Below, piece after piece: positions 44,201-52,887 of a stretch of DNA of 64,000 bases. The notes under the pieces are model-generated. The model was not told the origin of the DNA. It did not search any database and saw only the letters and a list, made by a program, of their open reading frames with translations. Position numbers and translations under genes: made by a program. The DNA is from Chitinophaga parva (lineage in GTDB: Bacteria > Bacteroidota > Bacteroidia > Chitinophagales > Chitinophagaceae). Location: positions 992,001 to 1,056,000 of the forward strand of contig NZ_QCYK01000002.1 in the NCBI RefSeq assembly GCF_003071345.1. Direction: 5' to 3'. Numbering within the stretch: the stretch's first letter is position 1; every line of letters starts with the position of its first letter.

Positions 44201-44604
44201 TGGATGCGCAATTCAGCTTCGAAAATTCCATGGTTGCCGACCAGTTGCTTGACCAGGGGTATGGCGGTCAGGCTAACGGGGTATTGTACGACGAGATCGC
44301 AAACAGGCACTGGAAGCAACCGGGCGACAAAGCGTTGTACCAAAGGTATTCCAGCATTTACAACGGCGGACTTTCGGGATCGGATGGCTACTATGCCAAA
44401 GGCGCCTATATCAGTCTTGACAACCTTAGCCTGGCCTATATGCTGCCTGTAGCGTGGATAAAGAAGGTGGGAATGAAGCAGGGTACGGTGTCCGTGAATT
44501 CATCAAAGATCTTCAAACTCTCGCAATACAGAATGTCGGATGTTGAATTGGGCACTACGCCGCAGATCAGGAGAATTGCCGCTAACCTGAGATTAAGCTT
44601 CTAA
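41230..44604 (+). CDS. SusC/RagA family TonB-dependent transporter with STN signalling domain
   Basis: 1124 residues from the ATG at 41230; ATGs at 41251 or 41302 may be the true start, since the signal peptide core LTFFLLTAALLQVSA begins near 41302. The N-terminus carries an STN domain (~50-110, ISFNGKNVALEKVFASVESQ), the hallmark of receptors that signal to FecR. A carboxypeptidase-regulatory-like domain, TonB plug (DAIAGRVPGLHISQSANTAG) and a 22-strand barrel follow. It imports a ligand larger than porins allow, together with SusD. Ligand unknown; the operon partners do not point to a glycan. Confidence 0.93.
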   Translation: MQIIFYCMRDPYARKRSSTKSLLVMKLTFFLLTAALLQVSARGLSQNISFNGKNVALEKVFASVESQTDYVFLYKAAVLSVAKPVTVNARETDLAVFLNKVFENQPLTYTIIDKNILVSQKVFKLVEGKQPVVDTMPAKQELINIYVYSPGYTPMGSATISNLTDKRNYLTAGNGAAQVPVRLGDQMRISYIGYVDHLFKITEEIIASRTYNNEMVLSTNKLDEVQITVLGTTNKRTGTANISTVKASDIERQPVVNVLDAIAGRVPGLHISQSANTAGARKVELRGRNVLNENSYTDPLYVVDGLPIATLSVNPYGANQPVQGGYSLSENPLYMINPLDIESVDVLKDADATALYGSRGANGVIMITTKKGKPGPTRFNVNYSKVFSGVQHYMNMMNTEQYLAVRREAFMNDAVLPTQLSAPDLTIWDQKAYTDWQRAFFKNEQSSDVQLSVEGGLLLNTFRVSVGYTSTTEMYNQGRGNDRLTAGLSFNHRSPNGKFTVELSANNTYSNNETAATINYFSLAPNAPSMYDSSGGYNFVPYRNQLGSIYPFKNVKSWGENQTLKSQTNLGFTYEIFKDFTAGVRVSGEFFSNKGGNYVPKAGQDPLYNPFNYSIFSNGSGKSLLVRPSINYVKLFGGARVSASVAGDYSYADQDLTSVMAFMFSNDNLLKSYSNAQMLQSMNNFVPLKIASLMATVSFDWESKYMVNLNGRRDGSSRFGSGSRFGNFGSVGASWILSNEEWFKKANMNWLSFVKLRSTYGVMGNANVGDYQYLSRWSNVPTDAIDKLPDYDGQTIYTLVQPVNQQYSWSSASKFEVGARLGFLNSRLNIEGNFYINRDGKQLTSITTPAFTGFAAVTGNWPAVIRNRGLELMLDATIVNTNTWGITARFQVSRNTNTLVAFPGLEDSPYKDTYKIGQSVTAKSYSHYIGINPMKGTAVYEDHNGDGSMPAGMSTNYPDTQLDDHYKVIDLNPKYFGGAGFRVDFKRVLSLDAQFSFENSMVADQLLDQGYGGQANGVLYDEIANRHWKQPGDKALYQRYSSIYNGGLSGSDGYYAKGAYISLDNLSLAYMLPVAWIKKVGMKQGTVSVNSSKIFKLSQYRMSDVELGTTPQIRRIAANLRLSF

Positions 44605-44614
44605 AATCAATCGT

Positions 44615-46075
44615 ATGAAAAAATTTGCTATCAATATAATTGCAGCCGGGGTGTTATTGTTTGGCCTGTTGGTAACAGGTTGCAATAAGATGCTGGATAT
44701 AAAGGACCCGATAAATTCGATCACTACCAGCGAGGTTTTCCAGAACGATGAACAAGCCGGCACTGCCCTTAATGGCTTGTATTCTTACCTGATCAACGGT
44801 GGAACGGCCGAAGTTTATTCAAACGGGGACCTGGGCAGCGATCTATACAGTGCCGGTGGCATTACGCTGGCCGCCGGGCACTCCGCGGACGAATTATATG
44901 CACCCTCGCTCAGCGGAGGATACCAGTACTATGCGGAAACCTCCGCCAGGCTCACATTACAGACCACGGGTTATTCCCCGAAAATATGGAAGACGGCCTA
45001 TAAGGGCATTTTCAATGCCAATGCCCTGATAGCAGGAGTGAAAGGCGCCACATCCGAAGCGCTTACGCAGGCCTACCGGAAACGGGTGCTGGGCGAAGCG
45101 CTGGCCGTGAGAGCAATGAGCTATTTCTACCTGGTGAATTTGTTCGAAAAGGTGCCCCTCGCCTTATCCATCGATTATAACGATACACAAACGCTTCCTT
45201 CCGCCAATCCTGCTACTGTGTACCGGCAAATCATCAACGACCTGGAAGAAGCGTCGGGGTATCTTTCCGAAAATTACGATGGTAACAACACAGAGCGCAT
45301 CCGGATCAATAAATGGTATGTGAAGGCGATGCTGGCAAGGGTATACCTGTTTACCAAAGACTACGACAAAGCTTATCAGAATGCTAACGACGTGATTGGC
45401 CGCACAGACCTGTTCCAACTGGAAACCCTGGACAATGTGTTCAGCATGGCCAGCCGGGAAGTTATTTTCCAGTTGAAGCAGACCAACACTAATGGGGTAC
45501 GCGGCAATGCCACGCCCGAAGGGTATAGCATGACATCCCGTTACCTCGCACCGATGCTGATGAATGCTTTCGAGGCGGGCGATAACAGGAAAACTGCATG
45601 GATCAGGGTCATCGCCGGCGATCAATATGTACCTGCCGGTTTTACACCGAACAAGTACAAGATCAATCAAAACAACCGTGTAACAGGAGGCAACCTGTCC
45701 GAATATTATGTAGTGATGCGGCTCGCGGAAATGTACCTGGTAAGGGCAGAAGCGAACATGTTGCGGAGCGCGGCCAATAAAAATGCCGTGATAGATGATC
45801 TGAACACGATCAGGACGCGCGCGGGATTAAACGGTCTGCCTTATACGTTAACCGATCAGCAGGTAACGGATGCCATCGCGCAGGAAAGGCGCGTAGAGTT
45901 GTTTGCTGAATGGGGGCACCGCTGGCTGGACCTGAAAAGGACGAGCAAGGCCACAGACGTGCTTTCTGTGATCTCTTACAAACAGCCGTGGAATCCATAC
46001 CAGTTGCTCTACCCGGTTCCTCCGGACGAGATCCGCTGGGATAACAATCTCTCCCAGAATATTGGCTACAATTAA
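44615..46075 (+). CDS. SusD/RagB family outer-membrane lipoprotein
   Basis: 486 residues. A signal peptide ends in the lipobox LLVTGCNKML. The SusD-like N-terminal (DPINSITTSEVFQNDEQAGTALNGLY) and C-terminal (RVELFAEWGHRWLDLKRT) signatures are present. SusD caps the SusC barrel and captures the ligand. It starts 10 bases after susC, so the pair is co-translated. No glycoside hydrolase or polysaccharide lyase follows, unlike in most polysaccharide loci. Confidence 0.95.
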   Translation: MKKFAINIIAAGVLLFGLLVTGCNKMLDIKDPINSITTSEVFQNDEQAGTALNGLYSYLINGGTAEVYSNGDLGSDLYSAGGITLAAGHSADELYAPSLSGGYQYYAETSARLTLQTTGYSPKIWKTAYKGIFNANALIAGVKGATSEALTQAYRKRVLGEALAVRAMSYFYLVNLFEKVPLALSIDYNDTQTLPSANPATVYRQIINDLEEASGYLSENYDGNNTERIRINKWYVKAMLARVYLFTKDYDKAYQNANDVIGRTDLFQLETLDNVFSMASREVIFQLKQTNTNGVRGNATPEGYSMTSRYLAPMLMNAFEAGDNRKTAWIRVIAGDQYVPAGFTPNKYKINQNNRVTGGNLSEYYVVMRLAEMYLVRAEANMLRSAANKNAVIDDLNTIRTRAGLNGLPYTLTDQQVTDAIAQERRVELFAEWGHRWLDLKRTSKATDVLSVISYKQPWNPYQLLYPVPPDEIRWDNNLSQNIGYN

Positions 46076-46102
46076 AATGTGATCAACATTAAATCAAGAA
46101 AG

Positions 46103-46870
46103 ATGTTTCAATTCAGCTTCAAAAAATATTTCAAAGCAGGTGTGTTAGCGGGAGGCATCCTGTTGCTCGTTACTTCCTGTAAGAAGGATGTACCGGCAGC
46201 GCAATTTCCGGCGTCTTTGACGATCGTGAATGGCATTAACGATAATACCTCCTTCCTTACCACCTATTTTGGGACCACACGGCCCAAATACTACAGCAGG
46301 CTTTCTTATGTAGGCACTGGCAACTCTTTTGATTATGCCACCGATAAAATGGACCTGCCGCTTACGCTGTTCAGGAACAACGATACGCTGCAGCCGGATA
46401 AACCCTTCCTGAAAACCAACCTCAAACTGGAACCTGGCGGCATCTTCACGCATTTTGTGTACGGTAGCCCAACGGCGGTAAAACAGAAGACCATAAAAGA
46501 AAACCTTCCTACCCGCAACGTGGATGATAGTGTGGCCAACCTCCGGATCATTAATCTCTTCGATAACCGGTCGATCGATGTGTTAGAACTGGAGCCGGTG
46601 CCCGGATCTATGGCTACCGATCTTGCCTATGAAGAACTGACCGGTTTTATAAGAGTGCCTATCAGCACATCGGTACAGAACTTTCGTTTCGAAGTACGGG
46701 ATCATGCTACAGGTGTCACGTTGGCCACCCTTTCCGACGCAAATATTTATCCGGGCACTACTACGATCAATCCTAACTGGTTGTTTAAGGCGCGTACCAT
46801 GCTGGTAACGGGCACCTGGACTTCGCAAAGCGTTTTTTCGGCCAGGGCAACCAGTATCGGTCATTATTAA
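46103..46870 (+). CDS. DUF4397-like lipoprotein of unknown function
   Basis: 255 residues from the ATG at 46103; a GTG at 46079 would add eight residues. The signal peptide leads to the lipobox LLLVTSCKKD. The mature protein is strand-rich; the segments SLTIVNGINDNTSF, VANLRIINLFDNRSIDVLEL and FRFEVRDHATGVTLATL suggest two tandem DUF4397-like beta domains. It lies 27 bases after susD in the same operon. It probably sits on the outer membrane beside SusCD. Its role is unknown. Confidence 0.75.
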   Translation: MFQFSFKKYFKAGVLAGGILLLVTSCKKDVPAAQFPASLTIVNGINDNTSFLTTYFGTTRPKYYSRLSYVGTGNSFDYATDKMDLPLTLFRNNDTLQPDKPFLKTNLKLEPGGIFTHFVYGSPTAVKQKTIKENLPTRNVDDSVANLRIINLFDNRSIDVLELEPVPGSMATDLAYEELTGFIRVPISTSVQNFRFEVRDHATGVTLATLSDANIYPGTTTINPNWLFKARTMLVTGTWTSQSVFSARATSIGHY

Positions 46871-46899
46871 TCCAAGTTTCTAATCATAAGTAACATTAT

Positions 46900-47835
46900 A
46901 TGCAACCTGTGTTAAAGGTGGAAAACCTATCGCATAAGTATGCCAGTACCTGGGCCATACGCGAAGTAAATTTTGAGATCAATGATACCGGTGTTGTCGG
47001 ATTGCTGGGCTCAAACGGAGCGGGTAAGTCTACCACGATGAATATCATTTGCGGCACCCTGTTGCAAACGGAAGGCAATGTTTCCATCAATGGGTTGAAT
47101 ATCAAAGACGATCCTATTGAATATAAAAAACAGATCGGTTTTTTACCACAGCAGGCACCCCTGTATATGGACTTTACCGTGCAGGAGTACCTGGAATATG
47201 CTGCGCAGTTAAGGTTGATGGATAGACGCCTGATAAAAAGTGCCGTAGATGAAGTATTGGAAAAAACATCCATTACGCAGATGCGGTCGCGCCTTATAAA
47301 AAACCTGTCGGGTGGATATCGGCAGCGCGTAGGTATTGCGCAGTCTATCATTAACAAACCCAAAGTGGTGATCCTTGACGAGCCTACCAACGGCCTCGAT
47401 CCTAACCAGATCATTGAAGCAAGAAAACTGATAAAAGAAATTGCGCAGGACCGTGCCGTATTGTTGTCGTCACATGTGTTATCCGAAATAAACCTGCTTG
47501 CCAAAGAGATCATCATGATCGAAGGAGGGCAGGTGGTGTTCTCCGATTCGCTCGATGCCTTCAATAATATCCTGCAACCTAATACCATGGTGGCCAGGAT
47601 GCTCCACATGCCTGCGCCTGAAGAATTGATGGCCATAGAAGATGTGCAGAAAGTGGAGTTGCTGCCGGATAACAAATGCAGGATCTGGTTCCAGCCCAAC
47701 GATGACCTGGCGGAAAGAATTGTGAGGAAGAGTGCAGAGAAGAACTGGAGACTCACTGCTATTCAAACAGAGTCTTCCGGTATGGACGATGTATTCAAAC
47801 AATTATCATCAAATGCTTCTTCAATCTTACGTTAA
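46900..47835 (+). CDS. ABC transporter ATP-binding protein (GldA-like)
   Basis: 311 residues. Walker A is GSNGAGKST at residues 37-45, the signature is NLSGGYRQR near residue 131, Walker B is VVILDEPTNGLD near residue 152, and a switch His is in LLSSHVLSEI. The closest general type is the GldA/CcmA-like exporter ATPase. Its stop overlaps the permease start by one base, so the two form one ABC transporter. It lies 29 bases after the lipoprotein gene. Direction of transport is probably export, as for the family. Confidence 0.92.
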   Translation: MQPVLKVENLSHKYASTWAIREVNFEINDTGVVGLLGSNGAGKSTTMNIICGTLLQTEGNVSINGLNIKDDPIEYKKQIGFLPQQAPLYMDFTVQEYLEYAAQLRLMDRRLIKSAVDEVLEKTSITQMRSRLIKNLSGGYRQRVGIAQSIINKPKVVILDEPTNGLDPNQIIEARKLIKEIAQDRAVLLSSHVLSEINLLAKEIIMIEGGQVVFSDSLDAFNNILQPNTMVARMLHMPAPEELMAIEDVQKVELLPDNKCRIWFQPNDDLAERIVRKSAEKNWRLTAIQTESSGMDDVFKQLSSNASSILR

Positions 47836-50159
47836 TGAAAGTAGTTTTTAATATAGCGCGGGCGGAATTACGGTATTTTTTCTTTTCCCCGATCGCATGG
47901 TTTGTATTGATTTTATTCCTGATGTCTAATGCGGGCATCATCATGGGCAACTTGGCGGATACGGCGCTGCAGCAAGATATGATGCTGGAGTTACAGGGGA
48001 GTCTTTTTCCGGGGTTTCTCAATAGCCCGCTAACCAAATTGGTGATCGGCAAAGGGCTCGACACGGTGCTGACAATTTTCTTTCTGTACATTCCGTTATT
48101 GACCATGGGGGTCATTAACCGGGAATATGCAGGCGGCACCATTAAGTTGCTGCATTCCTCGCCGGTAAAAACACGGCAGATCATCCTGGGTAAGTTCCTG
48201 GGTGTGTATAGTTTTGTATGCCTGATGATCGCCATCTTCTTGAGTGTGATCGTGGTATTACTCTGTTCTATCAGGAACGTGGAGTTCCCGCTTACCCTCG
48301 CCATGATATTGGGCTTCTTTTTACTGGCGGCCATGTATGTGGCGGTAGGGATGTTTATCTCCAGTTTAACCTCGTACCCCATCGTTGCCGGCATCGGAAC
48401 ATTTGTGGTGCTTACCCTGTTCACTAGTTTAGCCATGTGGTTCCAGGGAACGGATTATGTGCGGGATGTTACCTGGTACCTCTCCAGCTCGGGAAGAGTA
48501 GAAAGCCTGCTGGGAGGGCTTATTACAACAAGAGACCTCGTTTACTTCCTCAGTATTACTTCCCTTTTTATCATATTCACCACCATCAAAATGAAATCCG
48601 TTACGGAGTCGAAGCCGTGGCGCGTGTCAGCAGGCAGGTACTTTTTGGCATTCACAGTAACGGTGGTGCTGCTGGTGGTTAGCTCCATTCACGGGTTCAT
48701 TGGCTATTGTGATGTAACAAGAGGTAAGATAAATACGCTGCATGAAAACACCCAGGGCGTAATAAAGCAGTTGGATGGATCGCCGCTGAAGGTAACGCTG
48801 TACACTAACCTGTTAGGGTATAACCTGGGTAATGGATTGCCCACTGAGCGTAATAACTACCTGTGGAAGTTTTGGGCCAAGTATCGCCGCTTTTATACAA
48901 ACATGGAGTTTAACTATGTGTATTATTACGATATAAACCATGGCGATAGCTCCATATTCCAGGCGTACCCGGGCAAATCGTTGGACGAAATAGCAGAGAA
49001 GTATGCGGAAATGTATAAGACCGATCTCGCTATCTATAAAAAACCTGCGGAGATCAGGAGCATGATCGACCTGGAATCGGAGAAAAAGGGTTTATTGATG
49101 GAGGTGGAGTATAAAGGGAGAAAGACGTTCCTGAGAACCTACGAAGACCCGGAAGTTTTTCCAAGTGAAAGAAATGTTTCCGGTAGCCTGTTGCGTTTAA
49201 TAAATGATACAACGCCCACAATTAAATTCCTTACAGGGCACTATGAACGTTCACCCCTTAAGAGCGGCGAACGGGAATATGGCATTCATGCAATGGCTAA
49301 AGGGAATAGGAATGCGCTGATCAATATGGGACTGAATTTCGACACCATCTCCGCCCTGCGTCCTGGTGTGATAAAGCCCGATGGCGCACTGGTGGTCGCC
49401 GATCCTAAAACGGTATTGGATAAGTCTATTATCGATAGCATTAAACACTATATTGACAATGGAGGAGATGCTATGTTCTATTCTGAACCAGGCAAGCAGT
49501 TTATCATGAACCCTATCCTCAATCATGTGGGAGTAAATGCGGATGAAGGTACCATTGTGCAGGTCAATCCGCAGGATCTGCCGCACAAGTTTGCCGGGTT
49601 GATCTCTAAGATAGGTACGGATATGGCTGATGAACAACCGTTCTTCTACTTCAGAAATGGTATCGGCAGGGCCTGTTATACCAATATCGCCGGCGCCAGT
49701 GTACTAAGCTATTCCGATACCACAGGATTTAAGGTAGAGCAGATCACTACTATACCCAACAATCCAACGACCTGGGTAGAAAGAGGCCTCCTGGTAGTTG
49801 ATTCCGCAGCGCCAGTATTCAATGCCACAGAGGGCGACTACAGGAAGGAGGCGCCTTATCCGGTCGGTCTGCAGCTTACCCGTAAGATCGGCAACAAAGC
49901 ACAGCGGATCATTATTTCCAGCGATGCGGATATGATGTCTGCTGGTAGGGGCAACGGAAAGGATTATGGCAATGCGTTCTACAGCTACACGGTGGATAAC
50001 AAGTACCCTGTTTACCATAATTTCCCGGTACCTACAGATATATGGGTTACGATCAAAAAGACCCCGGCCAATACATTGAAGTTGCTCCTTCAATACATTA
50101 TACCGGCCCTCATCCTGGTGGCAGGTATCGTGATCCTGGTAAGGAGAAAACGTAAATAG
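47835..50159 (+). CDS. Fused ABC-2 permease and GldG-like protein
   Basis: 774 residues in one chain. The N-terminal ~250 residues are an ABC-2 permease (about six membrane helices; starts VVFNIARAELRYFFFSPIAWF), then a second part from ~270 with its own membrane helix and a large periplasmic domain of the ABC_transp_aux/GldG type (e.g. IKFLTGHYER, ALVVADPKTVLDKSIIDSIKHYI). A closing membrane helix sits near residue 755 with RRKRK at the very end. In gliding bacteria GldF and GldG are separate; here they are one gene. It partners with the ATPase just upstream. Confidence 0.88.
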   Translation: MKVVFNIARAELRYFFFSPIAWFVLILFLMSNAGIIMGNLADTALQQDMMLELQGSLFPGFLNSPLTKLVIGKGLDTVLTIFFLYIPLLTMGVINREYAGGTIKLLHSSPVKTRQIILGKFLGVYSFVCLMIAIFLSVIVVLLCSIRNVEFPLTLAMILGFFLLAAMYVAVGMFISSLTSYPIVAGIGTFVVLTLFTSLAMWFQGTDYVRDVTWYLSSSGRVESLLGGLITTRDLVYFLSITSLFIIFTTIKMKSVTESKPWRVSAGRYFLAFTVTVVLLVVSSIHGFIGYCDVTRGKINTLHENTQGVIKQLDGSPLKVTLYTNLLGYNLGNGLPTERNNYLWKFWAKYRRFYTNMEFNYVYYYDINHGDSSIFQAYPGKSLDEIAEKYAEMYKTDLAIYKKPAEIRSMIDLESEKKGLLMEVEYKGRKTFLRTYEDPEVFPSERNVSGSLLRLINDTTPTIKFLTGHYERSPLKSGEREYGIHAMAKGNRNALINMGLNFDTISALRPGVIKPDGALVVADPKTVLDKSIIDSIKHYIDNGGDAMFYSEPGKQFIMNPILNHVGVNADEGTIVQVNPQDLPHKFAGLISKIGTDMADEQPFFYFRNGIGRACYTNIAGASVLSYSDTTGFKVEQITTIPNNPTTWVERGLLVVDSAAPVFNATEGDYRKEAPYPVGLQLTRKIGNKAQRIIISSDADMMSAGRGNGKDYGNAFYSYTVDNKYPVYHNFPVPTDIWVTIKKTPANTLKLLLQYIIPALILVAGIVILVRRKRK

Positions 50160-50193
50160 CGGGTACTTTAATTGGTTTATAAAAAATATAATT

Positions 50194-51507
50194 ATGTATT
50201 TGCAAACAGATATGCAGACGATGGATGATCTGCGCTTGTTTTCGAAGGCAGACACAAAGGGCATTTACGATATTTATAATCATTCCCATACCCGTGGCGG
50301 GCAAACCATCATGGAAGCTATGTTCAGGAAGCCGCTGAACAACCGGGAAGCGATCATCAAGCGGATCAATATTATTACTGCATTCGTGAAAATGAAGGCC
50401 ACTTTCCCTTTCGATGGCGCCATGCTGGACCAGGCAGAGAAATACATTTCGTTCGATGATAACCCGGATGGTGGCACAAAAGTATCGCTCAGTGAAAAGG
50501 AAGTACAGAATGGAATCATGTCGATCATCGATCTTTTTCACACGCTCAGGAAGTACCTGGAGTCAGCGGAAATAACCGGGGTGAAAGAATTGGAGGAAGA
50601 ACGGCTGGCAGCTATCGGGGTGTTGAACGACCCGGCTTTTCTACCGGTGTTCAACGAGAGGCCCAATGCGAGGATATCTTTTGCCGCTGTTACCGCTTTC
50701 GATGTGCTGATCCGTAATAAGGAAAAGCAGAAAGTACTGCAACTCCTGCAGTTTATTTATCATATCGATGTGTATGTTTCCGTGGCCCAGGTTACGCTGA
50801 AACACAACATGGTATTCCCCGTGGTGCATCCAAAGGGAACCAGCATTTTAAAAGTGGACGGTGTATACCATCCACTTTTAAAAAACGCGGTGGCCAATAG
50901 TCTATATATGGCGCCTTCCTGTAACCTGGTCTTTCTTACAGGAGCCAACATGGCCGGCAAATCCACCTTCCTGCGTTCGTTCAGTACTGCCGTGTATATC
51001 GCGCATATGGGATTCCCGGTAGCCGCGGCGGCCATGGAATTTTCCGTGATGGATGGCGTATATACAACGATCAATCTGCCTGATAACCTGGGCATAGGCG
51101 CCAGCCATTTCTACGCAGAGGTGTTGCGGGTGAAGAAAATAGGGCAGGAGCTCAGTGAAGGAAGATCACTGTTTGTATTGTTCGATGAATTGTTCCGGGG
51201 TACGAATGTGAAGGATGCACTGGAAGGAACCCTGGCTGTTTGTAATGCGTTTATGAACCGGAAAGACAGTAAGTTCATCATCTCCTCCCATATTATAGAA
51301 GCGGCGGACGAATTGCGGAAAAGTGAAAGCGCCGCGTTTTACTTTCTTCCTACCATCATGAACGGAGCTGTACCTGAGTATACGTATACCCTGCTGGAAG
51401 GCGTTACCAATGATAAGCATGGAATGATCATTATTAATAACGAAGGTATAATGGACATTCTTAAGCAGGGAAACAAAGGCGGGAAAAAGTTAAAAAAGCA
51501 ATTATGA
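50194..51507 (+). CDS. MutS-like ATPase, first copy (no mismatch-recognition domain)
   Basis: 437 residues. Only the lever/core part (~1-220) and the MutS V ATPase domain are present. Walker A is TGANMAGKST near residue 248 and Walker B is LFVLFDELFRGTN near residue 326, followed by the switch His in FIISSHIIEAADEL. The mismatch-reading and connector domains of true MutS are missing, so it is not a repair MutS. It overlaps the second copy by four bases. The pair probably forms a heterodimer; what it acts on is unknown. Confidence 0.88.
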   Translation: MYLQTDMQTMDDLRLFSKADTKGIYDIYNHSHTRGGQTIMEAMFRKPLNNREAIIKRINIITAFVKMKATFPFDGAMLDQAEKYISFDDNPDGGTKVSLSEKEVQNGIMSIIDLFHTLRKYLESAEITGVKELEEERLAAIGVLNDPAFLPVFNERPNARISFAAVTAFDVLIRNKEKQKVLQLLQFIYHIDVYVSVAQVTLKHNMVFPVVHPKGTSILKVDGVYHPLLKNAVANSLYMAPSCNLVFLTGANMAGKSTFLRSFSTAVYIAHMGFPVAAAAMEFSVMDGVYTTINLPDNLGIGASHFYAEVLRVKKIGQELSEGRSLFVLFDELFRGTNVKDALEGTLAVCNAFMNRKDSKFIISSHIIEAADELRKSESAAFYFLPTIMNGAVPEYTYTLLEGVTNDKHGMIIINNEGIMDILKQGNKGGKKLKKQL

Positions 51508-52823
51508 GTTTTAAAATAGATCGCCAATCGGTAGGAGAGTTGAACCTGATGGGGAAGTTCCGCCAGGGATCAGTATATTTTCTATTCAATAAAGTGAGAA
51601 CACGGATCGGCGAAAAGCTGATGGATGAGATGTTTTCCCATCCGCTGAACGATGCCGCCGCTATCAACCAGCGGGTAGCGATCTTTAAATTTTTCGCAGC
51701 AAAGGGTGTTACATTTCCTTTTGAGGCTGACCAGGTTGCCCTCATGCGGGAGTATATCGACACTACGGCTGAGCGTTCGCAATGGGCGGTAACGGTGGAC
51801 CTGTACCTGCAAAAGGTGCTGGCGGGCCTCACCAAAGACACCCGTTACAAGAACACGTTACTGCAGTTGCAGGCAACGATCATAACGCTGAAAAAGTGTT
51901 ATGGATTGCTGGAGTTGCTGAAGCGGGAGAACAGTCCTTTACAAGGACGGGTGGAATCCTTACTGGATATCATGCATCAGAAGGATATTCGCAGGATCCT
52001 GGACAGCGACATCTACAAGTCGATGTCTACCAGCACCGTATCGGCGTATGATTTCCTGCTGCGCAACAAACACAACGCAGCCATGAAGGAGGTGCTGAAG
52101 TTCATTGCTGAAGCAGACGTATACATCGCCGTTGGCCACGTGTCGCGGGAGCGGAATTTTTGTTATCCAACAGCGGTGGAGAAAGAAGAAAACCTGTTCC
52201 ATGCCCGGAATCTCCGGCATCCTTGCATTGCGAAAGCCGTGGGCAACGACCTGCAAATGCAGGAAGGCAGCAATGTACTGTTCCTTACCGGTGCCAATAT
52301 GGCTGGTAAGTCTACCTGGATGAAATCTATCGGCATCGGCATGTACATGGCGCACATCGGTTTCCCGGTAGCAGCTTCGGAAATGATATTTTCGGTACGC
52401 GATGGCATCTTCTCCAGCATCAACGTGGCCGACAACATCGCCATGGGCTACAGTCATTTCTATGCAGAAGTGGTAAGGGTGAAGGATGCGGCCCTGGCGG
52501 CAGCTACCGGCGAGCACCTGCTGCTGATGTTTGACGAATTGTTTAAGGGCACCAATGTGAAAGACGCCTTTGATGGAACCCTGGCGGTTACGGAAGGGTT
52601 CTCCGAATACAACAATTGCCTGTTCATTGTATCCACCCATATCATTGAAGTAGGGGAAGCGCTGAAAGACCTGCCCAATGTGCAGTTCCGGTTTATGCCT
52701 ACTGTACTGGAAGGAAATGTGCCCCGGTATACCTATGTTTTGCACGAAGGTATTACCGAAGACCGGCAGGGTATGATGATCATCGAAAACGAGGGAATTA
52801 TTGCGCTTATCAATAAAATGTAA
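51504..52823 (+). CDS. MutS-like ATPase, second copy (no mismatch-recognition domain)
   Basis: 439 residues with the same layout as the preceding gene: core helices, then Walker A TGANMAGKSTW near residue 262, Walker B LLMFDELFKGTN near residue 335 and the switch VSTHIIEVGEAL. The two copies are clearly paralogous yet well diverged. Full MutS is about 850 residues, so both lack roughly half. Start overlaps the upstream stop, implying translational coupling and a fixed ratio. Placement inside a SusCD-ABC operon is unexplained. Confidence 0.88.
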   Translation: MSFKIDRQSVGELNLMGKFRQGSVYFLFNKVRTRIGEKLMDEMFSHPLNDAAAINQRVAIFKFFAAKGVTFPFEADQVALMREYIDTTAERSQWAVTVDLYLQKVLAGLTKDTRYKNTLLQLQATIITLKKCYGLLELLKRENSPLQGRVESLLDIMHQKDIRRILDSDIYKSMSTSTVSAYDFLLRNKHNAAMKEVLKFIAEADVYIAVGHVSRERNFCYPTAVEKEENLFHARNLRHPCIAKAVGNDLQMQEGSNVLFLTGANMAGKSTWMKSIGIGMYMAHIGFPVAASEMIFSVRDGIFSSINVADNIAMGYSHFYAEVVRVKDAALAAATGEHLLLMFDELFKGTNVKDAFDGTLAVTEGFSEYNNCLFIVSTHIIEVGEALKDLPNVQFRFMPTVLEGNVPRYTYVLHEGITEDRQGMMIIENEGIIALINKM

Positions 52824-52887
52824 CGGCGGGGAAACGCTCACCTGATCCTATCGCGGCAATATGCCACTTTTTTAAATCACCAATAAC

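Noticed and set aside
39206..46870. Iron-uptake locus because of FecI/FecR
   Set aside because: SusC/SusD pairs with FecI/FecR in Bacteroidota mostly serve other ligands, and no siderophore or haem gene is present.
46900..50159. Gliding motility locus (gldA, gldF, gldG)
   Set aside because: Only general family likeness; no other gld or spr gene is near, and the partners are MutS-like and S41 genes.
50194..52823. Mismatch repair genes mutS
   Set aside because: Both lack the mismatch-reading and connector domains and are half the length of MutS; they are not with mutL.
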